Shown: positions 13,243 through 26,087 of the stretch, piece by piece | Layout of the letters: each line of letters begins with the position of its first letter | Position numbering within the stretch: position 1 is the stretch's first letter | From: Euwallacea fornicatus | Lineage: Eukaryota > Arthropoda > Insecta > Coleoptera > Curculionidae | Reading direction: 5' to 3' | DNA length: 64,000 bases | NCBI RefSeq assembly: GCF_040115645.1 | Contig: NW_027096020.1 | Coordinates: forward strand, 496,001-560,000 | Made by a program: the position numbers and the translations under genes | The notes under the pieces: model-generated | What the model was told of the DNA's origin: nothing | The model's database searches: none | Seen by the model: only the letters and a program-made list of their open reading frames with translations

Positions 13243-14251
13243 CAAAAGTTGTGTGTTTGAGCACGTAAAGTACTATTTTTCTTGGAAATGCAACAAGATG
13301 CAATCATGATGTGTTGTGGCAGCTTCAAAATCTCGTCCAGCTGATGAATTTGCCACTTTGTTTAACAAATTTGGTACTCATTTGCCGAGGTTATCGAGGT
13401 TTAAAGTTTGTAAAGTCACAAAAGTTGTGTGTTTGAGCACATAAAGTACTAGTTTCGTTGGAAATGCAACAAGATGCAATCATGATGTGGTGTAACATCT
13501 TCAAGATCTCGTCGAGCTGATGAATTTGCCACGTGGTTTAACAAATTTGGTCCTCATTTGCCGATGTTATCGAGCTTCAAAATTTGAAAAGTCACAAAAG
13601 TTGTGTGTTTGAGCACATAAAGTACTATTTTCGTTGGAAATGCAACAAGATGCAATCATGATGTGGTGTGACATCTTAAAGATCTCGTCGAGCTGATGAA
13701 TTTGCCACATTATTTAACAAATTTTGTCCTCATTTGCCGAGGTTATCGAGGTTTAAAGTTTGTAAAGTCACAAAAGTTGTGTGTATGAGCACATAAAGTA
13801 TTATTTTCGTTGGAAATGCAACAAGATGCATTCATGATGTGGTGTGACATCTTAAAGATCTCGTCGAGCTGATGAATTTGCCACTTTGTTTAACAAATTT
13901 GGTCTTCATTTGCCGATGTTATCGAGGATTAAAGTTTGAAAAGTCACAAAAGTTGTGTGTTTGAGCACGTAAAGTACTATTTTTCTTGGAAATTCAACAA
14001 AATGCAATAATGATGTGTTGTGGCATCTTCAAAATCTCGTCGAGCTGATTAATTTGCCAATTTGTTTTACAAATTTGGTCTTCATTTGCCGATGTTATCG
14101 ATCTTCAAAGTTTGAAAAGTCACAAAAGTTGTATGTTTGAGCACATAAAGTACTATTTTCCTTGGAAATGCAACAAACTGCAATCATGATGTTGTGTGAC
14201 ATCTTAAAGATCTCGTCGACCTGATGAATTTGCCACTTTGTTTAACAAATT
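13243..14251 (+). repeat. Family B 2.1 kb HOR segment, first occurrence
   Basis: About 1.0 kb that recurs at 15,355-16,363 with a constant offset of 2,112 bp (12 monomers). The order of variants is kept: tactagtttcg (a at 13,448 and 15,560), gtatgagcacataaagtatta (gc at 13,789 and 15,901), cgaggattaaag, the gattaatttgccaatttgttttac monomer, and gttgtatgtttgag followed by gcaacaaactgc. Agreement ends where 14,252 reads ttagtcc and 16,364 reads ttggtcc. Further partial copies begin near 17,830, 18,006, 20,470 and 22,760, giving tactagtttcg at 17,849, 18,025, 20,489 and 22,778. Confidence 0.82.
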
Positions 14252-15194
14252 TAGTCCTCATTTGCCGAGGTTATTGAGCTTCAAAGTTTGAAAAGTCACA
14301 AAAGTTGTGTGTTTGAGCACGTAAAGTACTATTTTTCTTGGAAATGCAACAAGATGCAATCATGATGTGTTGTGGCAGCTTCAAAATCTCGTCCAGCTGA
14401 TGAATTTGCCACTTTGTTTAACAAATTTGGTACTCATTTGCCGAGGTTATCGAGCTTCAAAGTTTGAAAAGTCACAAAAGTTGTGTGTTTGAGCACATAA
14501 AGTACTATTTTCCTTGGAAATGCAACAAGATGCAATCATGATGTGTTGTGGCATCTTCAAAATCTCGTCCAGCTGATGAATTTGACACTTTGTTTAACAA
14601 ATTTGGTCCTAATTTGCCGAAGTTATCGAGCTCCAAATTGTGAAAAGTCTCAAAAGTTGTGTGTTTGAGCACATAAAGTGCTATTTATCTTGGAAATTCA
14701 ACAAGATGCAATGATGAATTGTTGTGACATCTTCAAAATCTCGTCGAGCTAATGAATTTGCCACTTTGTTTAACAAATTTGGTCCTCATTTACCGAAGTT
14801 ATCGAGCTTCAAAGTTTGAAAAGTCTCAAAAGTTCTCTGTTTGAGCACGTAAAGTACTATTTTTCTTGGAAATTCAACAAGATGCAATAATGATGTGTTG
14901 TGGCATCTTCAAAATCTCGTCGAGCTTATTAATTTAACACTTTGTTTAACAAATTTGGTCCTAATTTGCCGAAGTTATCGAGCTCCAAATTTTGAAAAGT
15001 CTCAAAAGTTGTGTGTTTGAGCACATAAAGTACTATTTATCTTGGAAATTCAACAAGATGCAATGATGAATTGTTGTGACATCTTCAAAATCTCGTCGAG
15101 CTAATGAATTTGCCACTTTGTTTAACAAATTTGGTCCTCATTTGCCGAAGTTATCTAGCTTCAAAGTTTGAAAAGTCACAAAAGTTGTGTGTAT

Positions 15195-18100
15195 GAGCAC
15201 ATAAAGTACTATTTTCGTTGGAAATGCAACAAGATGCAATCATGATGTGGTGTGACATCTTAAAGATCTCGTCGAGCTGATGAATTTGCCACTTTGTTTA
15301 ACAAATTTGGTCTTCATTTGCCGATGTTATCGAGGATTAAAGTTTGAAAAGTCACAAAAGTTGTGTGTTTGAGCACGTAAAGTACTATTTTTCTTGGAAA
15401 TGCAACAAGATGCAATCATGATGTGTTGTGGCAGCTTCAAAATCTCGTCCAGCTGATGAATTTGCCACTTTGTTTAACAAATTTGGTACTCATTTGCCGA
15501 GGTTATCGAGGTTTAAAGTTTGTAAAGTCACAAAAGTTGTGTGTTTGAGCACATAAAGTACTAGTTTCGTTGGAAATGCAACAAGATGCAATCATGATGT
15601 GGTGTAACATCTTCAAGATCTCGTCGAGCTGATGAATTTGCCACGTGGTTTAACAAATTTGGTCCTCATTTGCCGATGTTATCGAGCTTCAAAATTTGAA
15701 AAGTCACAAAAGTTGTGTGTTTGAGCACATAAAGTACTATTTTCGTTGGAAATGCAACAAGATGCAATCATGATGTGGTGTGACATCTTAAAGATCTCGT
15801 CGAGCTGATGAATTTGCCACATTATTTAACAAATTTTGTCCTCATTTGCCGAGGTTATCGAGGTTTAAAGTTTGTAAAGTCACAAAAGTTGTGTGTATGA
15901 GCACATAAAGTATTATTTTCGTTGGAAATGCAACAAGATGCATTCATGATGTGGTGTGACATCTTAAAGATCTCGTCGAGCTGATGAATTTGCCACTTTG
16001 TTTAACAAATTTGGTCTTCATTTGCCGATGTTATCGAGGATTAAAGTTTGAAAAGTCACAAAAGTTGTGTGTTTGAGCACGTAAAGTACTATTTTTCTTG
16101 GAAATTCAACAAAATGCAATAATGATGTGTTGTGGCATCTTCAAAATCTCGTCGAGCTGATTAATTTGCCAATTTGTTTTACAAATTTGGTCTTCATTTG
16201 CCGATGTTATCGATCTTCAAAGTTTGAAAAGTCACAAAAGTTGTATGTTTGAGCACATAAAGTACTATTTTCCTTGGAAATGCAACAAACTGCAATCATG
16301 ATGTTGTGTGACATCTTAAAGATCTCGTCGACCTGATGAATTTGCCACTTTGTTTAACAAATTTGGTCCTCATTTGCCGATGTTATCGAGCTTCAAAGTT
16401 TGAAAAGTCACAAAAGTTGTGTGTTTGAGCACATAAAGTACTATTTTCGTTGGAAATGCAACAAGATGCAATCATGATGTGGTGTGACATCTTAAAGATC
16501 TCGTCGAGCTGATGAATTTGCCACATTATTTAACAAATTTTGTCCTCATTTGCCGAGGTTATCGAGGTTTAAAGTTTGTAAAGTCACAAAAGTTGTGTGT
16601 ATGAGCACATAAAGTACTATTTTCGTTGGAAATGCAACAAGATGCATTCATGATGTGGTGTGACATCTTAAAGATCTCGTCGAGCTAATGAATTTGCCAC
16701 TTTGTTTAACAAATTTGGTCTTCATTTGCCGATGTTATCGAGGATTAAAGTTTGAAAAGTCACAAAAGTTGTGTGTTTGAGCACGTAAAGTACTATTTTT
16801 CTTGGAAATTCAACAAAATGCAATAATGATGTGTTGTGGCATCTTCAAAATCTCGTCGAGCTTATTAATTTAACACTTTGTTTAACAAATTTGGTCCTAA
16901 TTTGCCGAAGTTATCGAGCTCCAAATTTTGAAAAGTCTCAAAAGTTGTGTGTTTGAGCACATAAAGTACTATTTATCTTGGAAATTCAACAAGATGCAAT
17001 GATGAATTGTTGTGACATCTTCAAAATCTCGTCGAGCTAATGAATTTGCCACTTTGTTTAACAAATTTGGTACTCATTTGCCGAGGTTATCGAGCTTCAA
17101 AGTTTGAAAAGTCACAAAAGTTGTGTGTTTGAGCACATAAAGTACTATTTTTCTTGGAATTTCAACAAGATGCAATAATGATGTGTTGTGGCATCTTCAA
17201 AATCTCGTCGAGCTTATTAATTTAACACTTTGTTTAACAAATTTGGTCCTAATTTGCCGAAGTTATCGAGCTCCAAATTTTGAAAAGTCTCAAAAGTTGT
17301 GTGTTTGAGCACATAAAGTACTATTTATCTTGGAAATTCAACAAGATGCAATGATGAATTGTTGTGACATCTTCAAAATCTCGTCGAGCTGATGAATTTG
17401 CCACTTTGTTTAACAAATTTGGTCCTCATTTGCCGAGGTTATCGAGCTTCAAAGTTTGAAAAGTCACAAAAGTTTTGTGTTTGTGGTACGTAATGTACTA
17501 TTTTCGTTGGAAATGCAACAAGATGCAATCATGATGTGGTGTGACATCTTAAAGATCTCGTCGAGCTGATGAATTTGCCACTTTGTTTAACAAATTTGGT
17601 CTTCATTTGCCGATGTTATCGAGGATTAAAGTTTGAAAAGTCACAAAAGTTGTGTGTTTGAGCACGTAAAGTACTATTTTTCTTGGAAATGCAACAAGAT
17701 GCAATCATGATGTGTTGTGGCAGCTTCAAAATCTCGTCCAGCTGATGAATTTGCCACTTTGTTTAACAAATTTGGTACTCATTTGCCGAGGTTATCGAGG
17801 TTTAAAGTTTGTAAAGTCACAAAAGTTGTGTGTTTGAGCACATAAAGTACTAGTTTCGTTGGAAATGCAACAAGATGCAATCATGATGTGGTGTAACATC
17901 TTCAAGATCTCGTCGAGCTGATGAATTTGCCACGTGGTTTAACAAATTTGGTACTCATTTGCCGAGGTTATCGAGGTTTAAAGTTTGTAAAGTCACAAAA
18001 GTTGTGTGTTTGAGCACATAAAGTACTAGTTTCGTTGGAAATGCAACAAGATGCAATCATGATGTGGTGTAACATCTTCAAGATCTCGTCGAGCTGATGA

Positions 18101-20123
18101 ATTTGCCACGTGGTTTAACAAATTTGGTCCTCATTTGCCGATGTTATCGAGCTTCAAAATTTGAAAAGTCACAAAAGTTGTGTGTTTGAGCACATAAAGT
18201 ACTATTTTCGTTGGAAATGCAACAAGATGCAATCATGATGTGGTGTGACATCTTAAAGATCTCGTCGAGCTGATGAATTTGCCACATTATTTAACAAATT
18301 TTGTCCTCATTTGCCGAGGTTATCGAGGTTTAAAGTTTGTAAAGTCACAAAAGTTGTGTGTATGAGCACATAAAGTATTATTTTCGTTGGAAATGCAACA
18401 AGATGCATTCATGATGTGGTGTGACATCTTAAAGATCTCGTCGAGCTGATGAATTTGCCACTTTGTTTAACAAATTTGGTCTTCATTTGCCGATGTTATC
18501 GAGGATTAAAGTTTGAAAAGTCACAAAAGTTGTGTGTTTGAGCACGTAAAGTACTATTTTTCTTGGAAATTCAACAAAATGCAATAATGATGTGTTGTGG
18601 CATCTTCAAAATCTCGTCGAGCTGATTAATTTGCCAATTTGTTTTACAAATTTGGTCTTCATTTGCCGATGTTATCGATCTTCAAAGTTTGAAAAGTCAC
18701 AAAAGTTGTATGTTTGAGCACATAAAGTACTATTTTCCTTGGAAATGCAACAAACTGCAATCATGATGTTGTGTGACATCTTAAAGATCTCGTCGACCTG
18801 ATGAATTTGCCACTTTGTTTAACAAATTTGGTCCTCATTTGCCGATGTTATCGAGCTTCAAAGTTTGAAAAGTCACAAAAGTTGTGTGTTTGAGCACATA
18901 AAGTACTATTTTCGTTGGAAATGCAACAAGATGCAATCATGATGTGGTGTGACATCTTAAAGATCTCGTCGAGCTGATGAATTTGCCACATTATTTAACA
19001 AATTTTGTCCTCATTTGCCGAGGTTATCGAGGTTTAAAGTTTGTAAAGTCACAAAAGTTGTGTGTATGAGCACATAAAGTACTATTTTCGTTGGAAATGC
19101 AACAAGATGCATTCATGATGTGGTGTGACATCTTAAAGATCTCGTCGAGCTGATGAATTTGCCACTTTGTTTAACAAATTTGGTCTTCATTTGCCGATGT
19201 TATCGAGGATTAAAGTTTGAAAAGTCACAAAAGTTGTGTGTTTGAGCACGTAAAGTACTATTTTTCTTGGAAATTCAACAAAATGCAATAATGATGTGTT
19301 GTGGCATCTTCAAAATCTCGTCGAGCTGATTAATTTGCCAATTTGTTTTACAAATTTGGTCTTCATTTGCCGATGTTATCGATCTTCAAAGTTTGAAAAG
19401 TCACAAAAGTTGTGTGTTTGAGCACATAAAGTACTATTTTCCTTGGAAATGCAACAAACTGCAATCATGATGTTGTGTGACATCTTAAAGATCTCGTCGA
19501 CCTGATGAATTTGCCACTTTGTTTAACAAATTTTGTCCTCATTTGCCGATGTTATCGAGCTTCAAAGTTTGAAAAGTCACAAAAGTTGTGTGTTTGAGCA
19601 CATAAAGTACTATTTTCGTTGGAAATGCAACAAGATGCAATCATGATGTGGTGTGACATCTTAAAGATCTCGTCGACCTGATGAATTTGCCACTTTGTTT
19701 AACAAATTTGGTCCTCATTTGCCGATGTTATCGAGCTTCAAAGTTTGAAAAGTCACAAAAGTTGTGTGTTTGAGCACGTAAAGTACTATTTTTCGTGGAA
19801 ATTCAACAAGATGAAATAATGATTTGTTGTGGAATCTTCAAAATCTCGTCGAGCTGATGAATTTGCCACATTGTTTAACAAATTTGGTCCTCATTTGCCG
19901 ATGTTATCGATCTTCAAAGTTTGAAAAGTCACAAAAGTTGTGTGTTTGAGCACATAAAGTAGTATTTTCCTTGGAAATGCAACAAACTGCAATCATGATG
20001 TGGTGTGACATCTTAAAGATCTCGTCGAGCTGATCAATTTGCCACTTGGTTTAACAAATTTGGTCCTCATTTGCTGTTGTTATCGAGCTTCAAAATTTGA
20101 AAAGACACAAAAGTTGTGTGATT
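15195..20123 (+). repeat. Family B 4.93 kb (28-mer) tandem duplication, copy 1
   Basis: This 28-monomer block is repeated immediately downstream. The rare variant tgtggtacgtaatgtac occurs at 17,482 and 22,411, an offset of 4,929 bp, and everything from about 15,195 to 17,987 agrees with 20,124 to 22,916 at that offset apart from scattered substitutions (for example ttttcgttgg against ttttcattgg). The copy itself contains the nested 2.1-2.5 kb HOR, so two rounds of amplification are stacked. The left boundary is set by gtgtatgagc at about 15,190 against gtgattgagc at 20,118. Confidence 0.83.
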
Positions 20124-23100
20124 GAGCACATAAAGTACTATTTTCGTTGGAAATGCAACAAGATGCAATCATGATGTGGTGTGACATCTTAAAGATCTCG
20201 TCGAGCTGATGAATTTGCCACTTTGTTTAACAAATTTGGTCTTCATTTGCCGATGTTATCGAGGATTAAAGTTTGAAAAGTCACAAAAGTTGTGTGTTTG
20301 AGCACGTAAAGTACTATTTTTCTTGGAAATGCAACAAGATGCAATCATGATGTGTTGTGGCAGCTTCAAAATCTCGTCCAGCTGATGAATTTGCCACTTT
20401 GTTTAACAAATTTGGTACTCATTTGCCGAGGTTATCGAGGTTTAAAGTTTGTAAAGTCACAAAAGTTGTGTGTTTGAGCACATAAAGTACTAGTTTCGTT
20501 GGAAATGCAACAAGATGCAATCATGATGTGGTGTAACATCTTCAAGATCTCGTCGAGCTGATGAATTTGCCACGTGGTTTAACAAATTTGGTCCTCATTT
20601 GCCGATGTTATCGAGCTTCAAAATTTGAAAAGTCACAAAAGTTGTGTGTTTGAGCACATAAAGTACTATTTTCGTTGGAAATGCAACAAGATGCAATCAT
20701 GATGTGGTGTGACATCTTAAAGATCTCGTCGAGCTGATGAATTTGCCACATTATTTAACAAATTTTGTCCTCATTTGCCGAGGTTATCGAGGTTTAAAGT
20801 TTGTAAAGTCACAAAAGTTGTGTGTATGAGCACATAAAGTATTATTTTCATTGGAAATGCAACAAGATGCATTCATGATGTGGTGTGACATCTTAAAGAT
20901 CTCGTCGAGCTGATGAATTTGCCACTTTGTTTAACAAATTTGGTCTTCATTTGCCGATGTTATCGAGGATTAAAGTTTGAAAAGTCACAAAAGTTGTGTG
21001 TTTGAGCACGTAAAGTACTATTTTTCTTGGAAATTCAACAAAATGCAATAATGATGTGTTGTGGCATCTTCAAAATCTCGTCGAGCTGATTAATTTGCCA
21101 ATTTGTTTTACAAATTTGGTCTTCATTTGCCGATGTTATCGATCTTCAAAGTTTGAAAAGTCACAAAAGTTGTATGTTTGAGCACATAAAGTACTATTTT
21201 CCTTGGAAATGCAACAAACTGCAATCATGATGTTGTGTGACATCTTAAAGATCTCGTCGACCTGATGAATTTGCCACTTTGTTTAACAAATTTGGTCCTC
21301 ATTTGCCGATGTTATCGAGCTTCAAAGTTTGAAAAGTCACAAAAGTTGTGTGTTTGAGCACATAAAGTACTATTTTCGTTGGAAATGCAACAAGATGCAA
21401 TCATGATGTGGTGTGACATCTTAAAGATCTCGTCGAGCTGATGAATTTGCCACATTATTTAACAAATTTTGTCCTCATTTGCCGAGGTTATCGAGGTTTA
21501 AAGTTTGTAAAGTCACAAAAGTTGTGTGTATGAGCACATAAAGTACTATTTTCGTTGGAAATGCAACAAGATGCATTCATGATGTGGTGTGACATCTTAA
21601 AGATCTCGTCGAGCTAATGAATTTGCCACTTTGTTTAACAAATTTGGTCTTCATTTGCCGATGTTATCGAGGATTAAAGTTTGAAAAGTCACAAAAGTTG
21701 TGTGTTTGAGCACGTAAAGTACTATTTTTCTTGGAAATTCAACAAAATGCAATAATGATGTGTTGTGGCATCTTCAAAATCTCGTCGAGCTTATTAATTT
21801 AACACTTTGTTTAACAAATTTGGTCCTAATTTGCCGAAGTTATCGAGCTCCAAATTTTGAAAAGTCTCAAAAGTTGTGTGTTTGAGCACATAAAGTACTA
21901 TTTATCTTGGAAATTCAACAAGATGCAATGATGAATTGTTGTGACATCTTCAAAATCTCGTCGAGCTAATGAATTTGCCACTTTGTTTAACAAATTTGGT
22001 ACTCATTTGCCGAGGTTATCGAGCTTCAAAGTTTGAAAAGTCACAAAAGTTGTGTGTTTGAGCACATAAAGTACTATTTTTCTTGGAATTTCAACAAGAT
22101 GCAATAATGATGTGTTGTGGCATCTTCAAAATCTCGTCGAGCTTATTAATTTAACACTTTGTTTAACAAATTTGGTCCTAATTTGCCGAAGTTATCGAGC
22201 TCCAAATTTTGAAAAGTCTCAAAAGTTGTGTGTTTGAGCACATAAAGTACTATTTATCTTGGAAATTCAACAAGATGCAATGATGAATTGTTGTGACATC
22301 TTCAAAATCTCGTCGAGCTGATGAATTTGCCACTTTGTTTAACAAATTTGGTCCTCATTTGCCGAGGTTATCGAGCTTCAAAGTTTGAAAAGTCACAAAA
22401 GTTTTGTGTTTGTGGTACGTAATGTACTATTTTCGTTGGAAATGCAACAAGATGCAATCATGATGTGGTGTGACATCTTAAAGATCTCGTCGAGCTGATG
22501 AATTTGCCACTTTGTTTAACAAATTTGGTCTTCATTTGCCGATGTTATCGAGGATTAAAGTTTGAAAAGTCACAAAAGTTGTGTGTTTGAGCACGTAAAG
22601 TACTATTTTTCTTGGAAATGCAACAAGATGCAATCATGATGTGTTGTGGCAGCTTCAAAATCTCGTCCAGCTGATGAATTTGCCACTTTGTTTAACAAAT
22701 TTGGTACTCATTTGCCGAGGTTATCGAGGTTTAAAGTTTGTAAAGTCACAAAAGTTGTGTGTTTGAGCACATAAAGTACTAGTTTCGTTGGAAATGCAAC
22801 AAGATGCAATCATGATGTGGTGTAACATCTTCAAGATCTCGTCGAGCTGATGAATTTGCCACGTGGTTTAACAAATTTGGTACTCATTTGCCGAGGTTAT
22901 CGAGGTTTAAAGTTTGAAAAGTCACAAAAGTTGTGTGTTTGAGCACGTAAAGTACTATTTTTCTTGGAAATTCAACAAAATGCAATAATGATGTGTTGTG
23001 GCATCTTCAAAATCTCGTCGAGCTGATTAATTTGCCAATTTGTTTTACAAATTTGGTCTTCATTTGCCGATGTTATCGATCTTCAAAGTTTGAAAAGTCA

Positions 23101-23820
23101 CAAAAGTTGTGTGTTTGAGCACATAAAGTACTGTTTTCCTTGGAAATGCAACAAACTGCAATCATGATGTTGTGTGACATCTTAAAGATCTCGTCGACCT
23201 GATGAATTTGCCACTTTGTTTAACAAATTTTGTCCTCATTTGCCGATGTTATCGAGCTTCAAAGTTTGAAAAGTCACAAAAGTTGTGTGTTTGAGCACAT
23301 AAAGTACTATTTTCGTTGGAAATGCAACAAGATGCAATCATGATGTGGTGTGACATCTTAAAGATCTCGTCGACCTGATGAATTTGCCACTTTGTTTAAC
23401 AAATTTGGTCCTCATTTGCCGATGTTATCCAGCTTCAAAGTTTGAAAAGTCACAAAAGTTGTGTGTTTGAGCACGTAAAGTACTATTTTTCGTGGAAATT
23501 CAACAAGATGAAATAATGATTTGTTGTGGAATCTTCAAAATCTCGTCGAGCTGATGAATTTGCCACATTGTTTAACAAATTTGGTCCTCATTTGCCGATG
23601 TTATCGATCTTCAAAGTTTGAAAAGTCACAAAAGTTGTGTGTTTGAGCACATAAAGTAGTATTTTCCTTGGAAATGCAACAAACTGCAATCATGATGTGG
23701 TGTGACATCTTAAAGATCTCGTCGAGCTGATCAATTTGCCACTTGGTTTAACAAATTTGGTCCTCATTTGCTGTTGTTATCGAGCTTCAAAATTTGAAAA
23801 GACACAAAAGTTGTGTGATT
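20124..23820 (+). repeat. Family B tandem duplication, copy 2 with seven monomers deleted
   Basis: The first 2.79 kb follows copy 1 at offset 4,929. At about 22,917 it jumps to the equivalent of 19,220 and continues at offset 3,697 (gatttgttgtggaatc at 19,821 and 23,518). The difference, 1,232 bp, is seven monomers. The jump is in phase: cgaggtttaaagtttg passes into aaaagtcacaaaag without disturbing the period, as expected for unequal recombination between homologous monomers. After 23,820 the sequence follows the start of the unit again to about 23,960, so a third copy begins and is then lost. Confidence 0.83.
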
Positions 23821-23999
23821 GAGCACATAAAGTACTATTTTCGTTGGAAATGCAACAAGATGCAATCATGATGTGGTGTGACATCTTAAAGATCTCGTCG
23901 AGCTGATGAATTTGCCACTTTGTTTAACAAATTTGGTCTTCATTTGCCGATGTTATCGAGGTTTAAAGTTTGAAAAGTCACAAAAGATGTGTGTTTGAG

Positions 24000-25751
24000 C
24001 ACGTAAAGTACTATTTTCCTTGGAAATGCAACAAACTGCAATCATGATGTGGTGTGACATCTTAAAGATCTCGTCGACCTGATGAATTTGCCACTTTGTT
24101 TAACAAATTTGGTCCTCATTTGCCGATGTTATCGAGCTTCAAAGTTTGAAAAGTCACAAAAGTTGTGTGTTTGAGCACGTAAAGTACTATTTTTCTTGGA
24201 AATTCAACAAAATGCAATAATGATGTGTTGTGACATCTTAAAGATCTCGTCCAGCTGATGAATTTGCCACTTTGTTTAACAAATTTGGTCCTCATTTGCC
24301 GATGTTATCGAGCTTCAAAGTTTGAAAAGTCACAAAAGTTGTGTGTTTGAGCACGTAAAGTACTATTTTTCTTGGAAATTCAACAAGATGAAATAATGAT
24401 GTGTTGTGGCATCTTCAAAATCTCGTCGAGCTGATGAATTTGCCACTTCGTTTAACAAATTTGGTCTTCATTTGCCGATGTTATCGAGGTTTAAAGTTTG
24501 TAAAGTCACAAAAGTTGTGTGTATGAGCACATAAAGTACTATTTTCGTTGGAAATGCAACAAGATGCAATCATGATGTGGTGTGACATCTTAAAGATCTC
24601 GTCGAGCTGATGAATTTGCCACTTTGTTTAACAAATTTGGTCCTCATTTGCCGAGGTTATCGAGCTTCAAAGTTTGAAAAGTCACAAAAGTTGTGTGTTT
24701 GTGGTACGTAATGTACTATTTTCGTTGGAAATGCAACAAGATGCAATCATGATGTGGTGTGACATCTTAAAGATCTCGTCGAGCTCATGAATTTGCCACT
24801 TTGTTTAACAAATTTGGTCTTCATTTGCCGAGGTTATTGAGCTTCAAAGATTGAAAAGTCACAAAAGTTGTGTGTTTGAGCACGTAAAGTACTATTTTTC
24901 TTGGAAATGCAACAAGATGCAAGCATGATGTGTTGTGGCAGCTTCAAAATCTCGTCCAGCTGATGAATTTGCCACTTTGTTTAACAAATTTGGTACTCAT
25001 TTGCCGAGGTTATCGAGGTTTAAAGTTTGTAAAGTCACAAAAGATGTGTGTTTGAGCACATAAAGTACTTTTTTCGTTGGAAATGCAACAAGATGCAATC
25101 ATGATGTGGTGTGACATCTTAAAGATCTCGTCGAGCTGATGAATTTGCCACTTTGTTTAACAAATTTGGTCTTCATTTGCCGATGTTATCGATCTTCAAA
25201 GTTTGAAAAGTCACAAAAGTTGGTTGTTTGAGCACATAAAGTACTATTTTCGTTGGAAATGCAACAAGATGCAATCATGATGTGGTGTGACATCTTCAAG
25301 ATCTCGTCGAGCTGATGAATTTGCCACTTGGTTTAACAAATTTGGTCCTCATTTGCCGATGTTATCGAGCTTCAAAGTTTGAAAAGTCACAAAAGTTGTG
25401 TGTTTGAGCACGTAAAGTACTATTTTTCTTGGAAATTCAACAAGATGAAATAATGATGTGTTGTGGCATCTTCAAAATCTCGTCGAGCTGATGAATTTGC
25501 CACTTCGTTTAACAAATTTGGTCTTCATTTGCCGATGTTATCGAGCTTCAAAGTTTGAAAAGTCACAAAAGTTGTGTGTTTGAGCACATAAAGTACTATT
25601 TATCTTGGAAATTCAACAAGATGCAATTATGAATTGTTGTGACATCTTAAAGATCTCGTCGAGCTGATGAATTTGCCACTTTGTTTAACAAATTTGGTCC
25701 TCATTTGCCGAGGTTATCGAGCTTCAAAGATTGAAAAGTCACAAAAGTTTT
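24000..25751 (+). repeat. Terminal family B segment next to the inversion
   Basis: About ten monomers that do not continue the 4.93 kb unit. They mix B variants: gcacgtaaag, a third tgtggtacgtaatgtac monomer at about 24,699, and gttggttgtttgag at about 25,219. The last monomer reads gagcttcaaagattgaaaag, then acaaaagttttgtt, and breaks off before the usual tgagcacataaag core. It is less homogeneous than the interior of B, as expected at an array edge. Confidence 0.8.
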
Positions 25752-25770
25752 GTTTCAAATATTGATGCTC
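25741..25770. repeat. Orientation-switch junction (B+ meets C-)
   Basis: Up to about 25,751 the strand reads gagcttcaaagattgaaaag followed by tcacaaaagtttt, in the + orientation. From about 25,755 it reads tcaaatattgatgctcg followed by ataacttcggcaaatgag, which is the reverse complement of the same part of the monomer. The inverted arms (ttatcgagcttcaaagattg and its near-complement on the right) are separated by only about 20-25 bp. No filler, transposon or target-site duplication is visible. All monomers to the right, as far as 64,000, keep the inverted orientation. Confidence 0.95.
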
Positions 25771-26087
25771 GATAACTTCGGCAAATGAGTACCAAATTCC
25801 ATAAAGAAAGTGTCAAATTAATCAGCTCGACGAGATTTTCAAGATGTCACAACTCATCATGATTGCATCTTGTTGAATTTCCAAGAAAAATAGTACTTTA
25901 TGAGCTCAAACACACAACTTTTGTGACTTTTCAAGTTTTGAAGCTCGAATAACTTCGGCAAATGAGTATCAAATTTCTTAAACAAAGTGTCAAATTAATC
26001 AGCTCGACGAGATTTTGAAGATGTCACAACACTTCATGATTGCATCTTGTTGAATTTCCAAGAAAAATAGTACTTTATGTGCTCAAA

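Larger units (their letters stand above)
11395..25751 (+). repeat. Satellite array, family B (about 81 monomers)
   Basis: Head-to-tail monomers of about 176 bp in the same orientation as family A but with a different consensus: gctgatgaatttgccac, aaatttggtcctcatttgcc, gccgatg or gccgagg before ttatcgag, gagcttcaaagtttgaaaag, ggaaatgcaacaagatg and catcttaaagatctcg. A/G variation separates gcacgtaaag from gcacataaag. A subtype near 14.8-15.1, 16.9-17.4 and 21.8-22.3 kb carries cttattaatttaacac, gagctccaaat and aagtctcaaaag, closer to families A and C. Monomers at the edges (11.4-13.2 and 24-25.7 kb) are more varied and less clearly organised into HORs than the interior. No inserted foreign sequence was seen. 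Confidence 0.97.

Noticed and set aside
13097..13303. 68-codon open frame on the minus strand
   Set aside because: Same cause: the antisense phase of a B monomer with repeated peptide segments, not kept in adjacent copies.
17482..17498. tgtggtacgtaatgtac variant as an inserted element or binding site
   Set aside because: It replaces the usual tgagcacgtaaagtac without changing the period. It is a monomer variant spread by HOR duplication (17,482, 22,411, about 24,699).
25741..25770. Transposon terminal inverted repeat at the orientation switch
   Set aside because: The inverted sequences are ordinary monomer sequence continuing for tens of kilobases. There is no target-site duplication, terminal motif or transposase frame.
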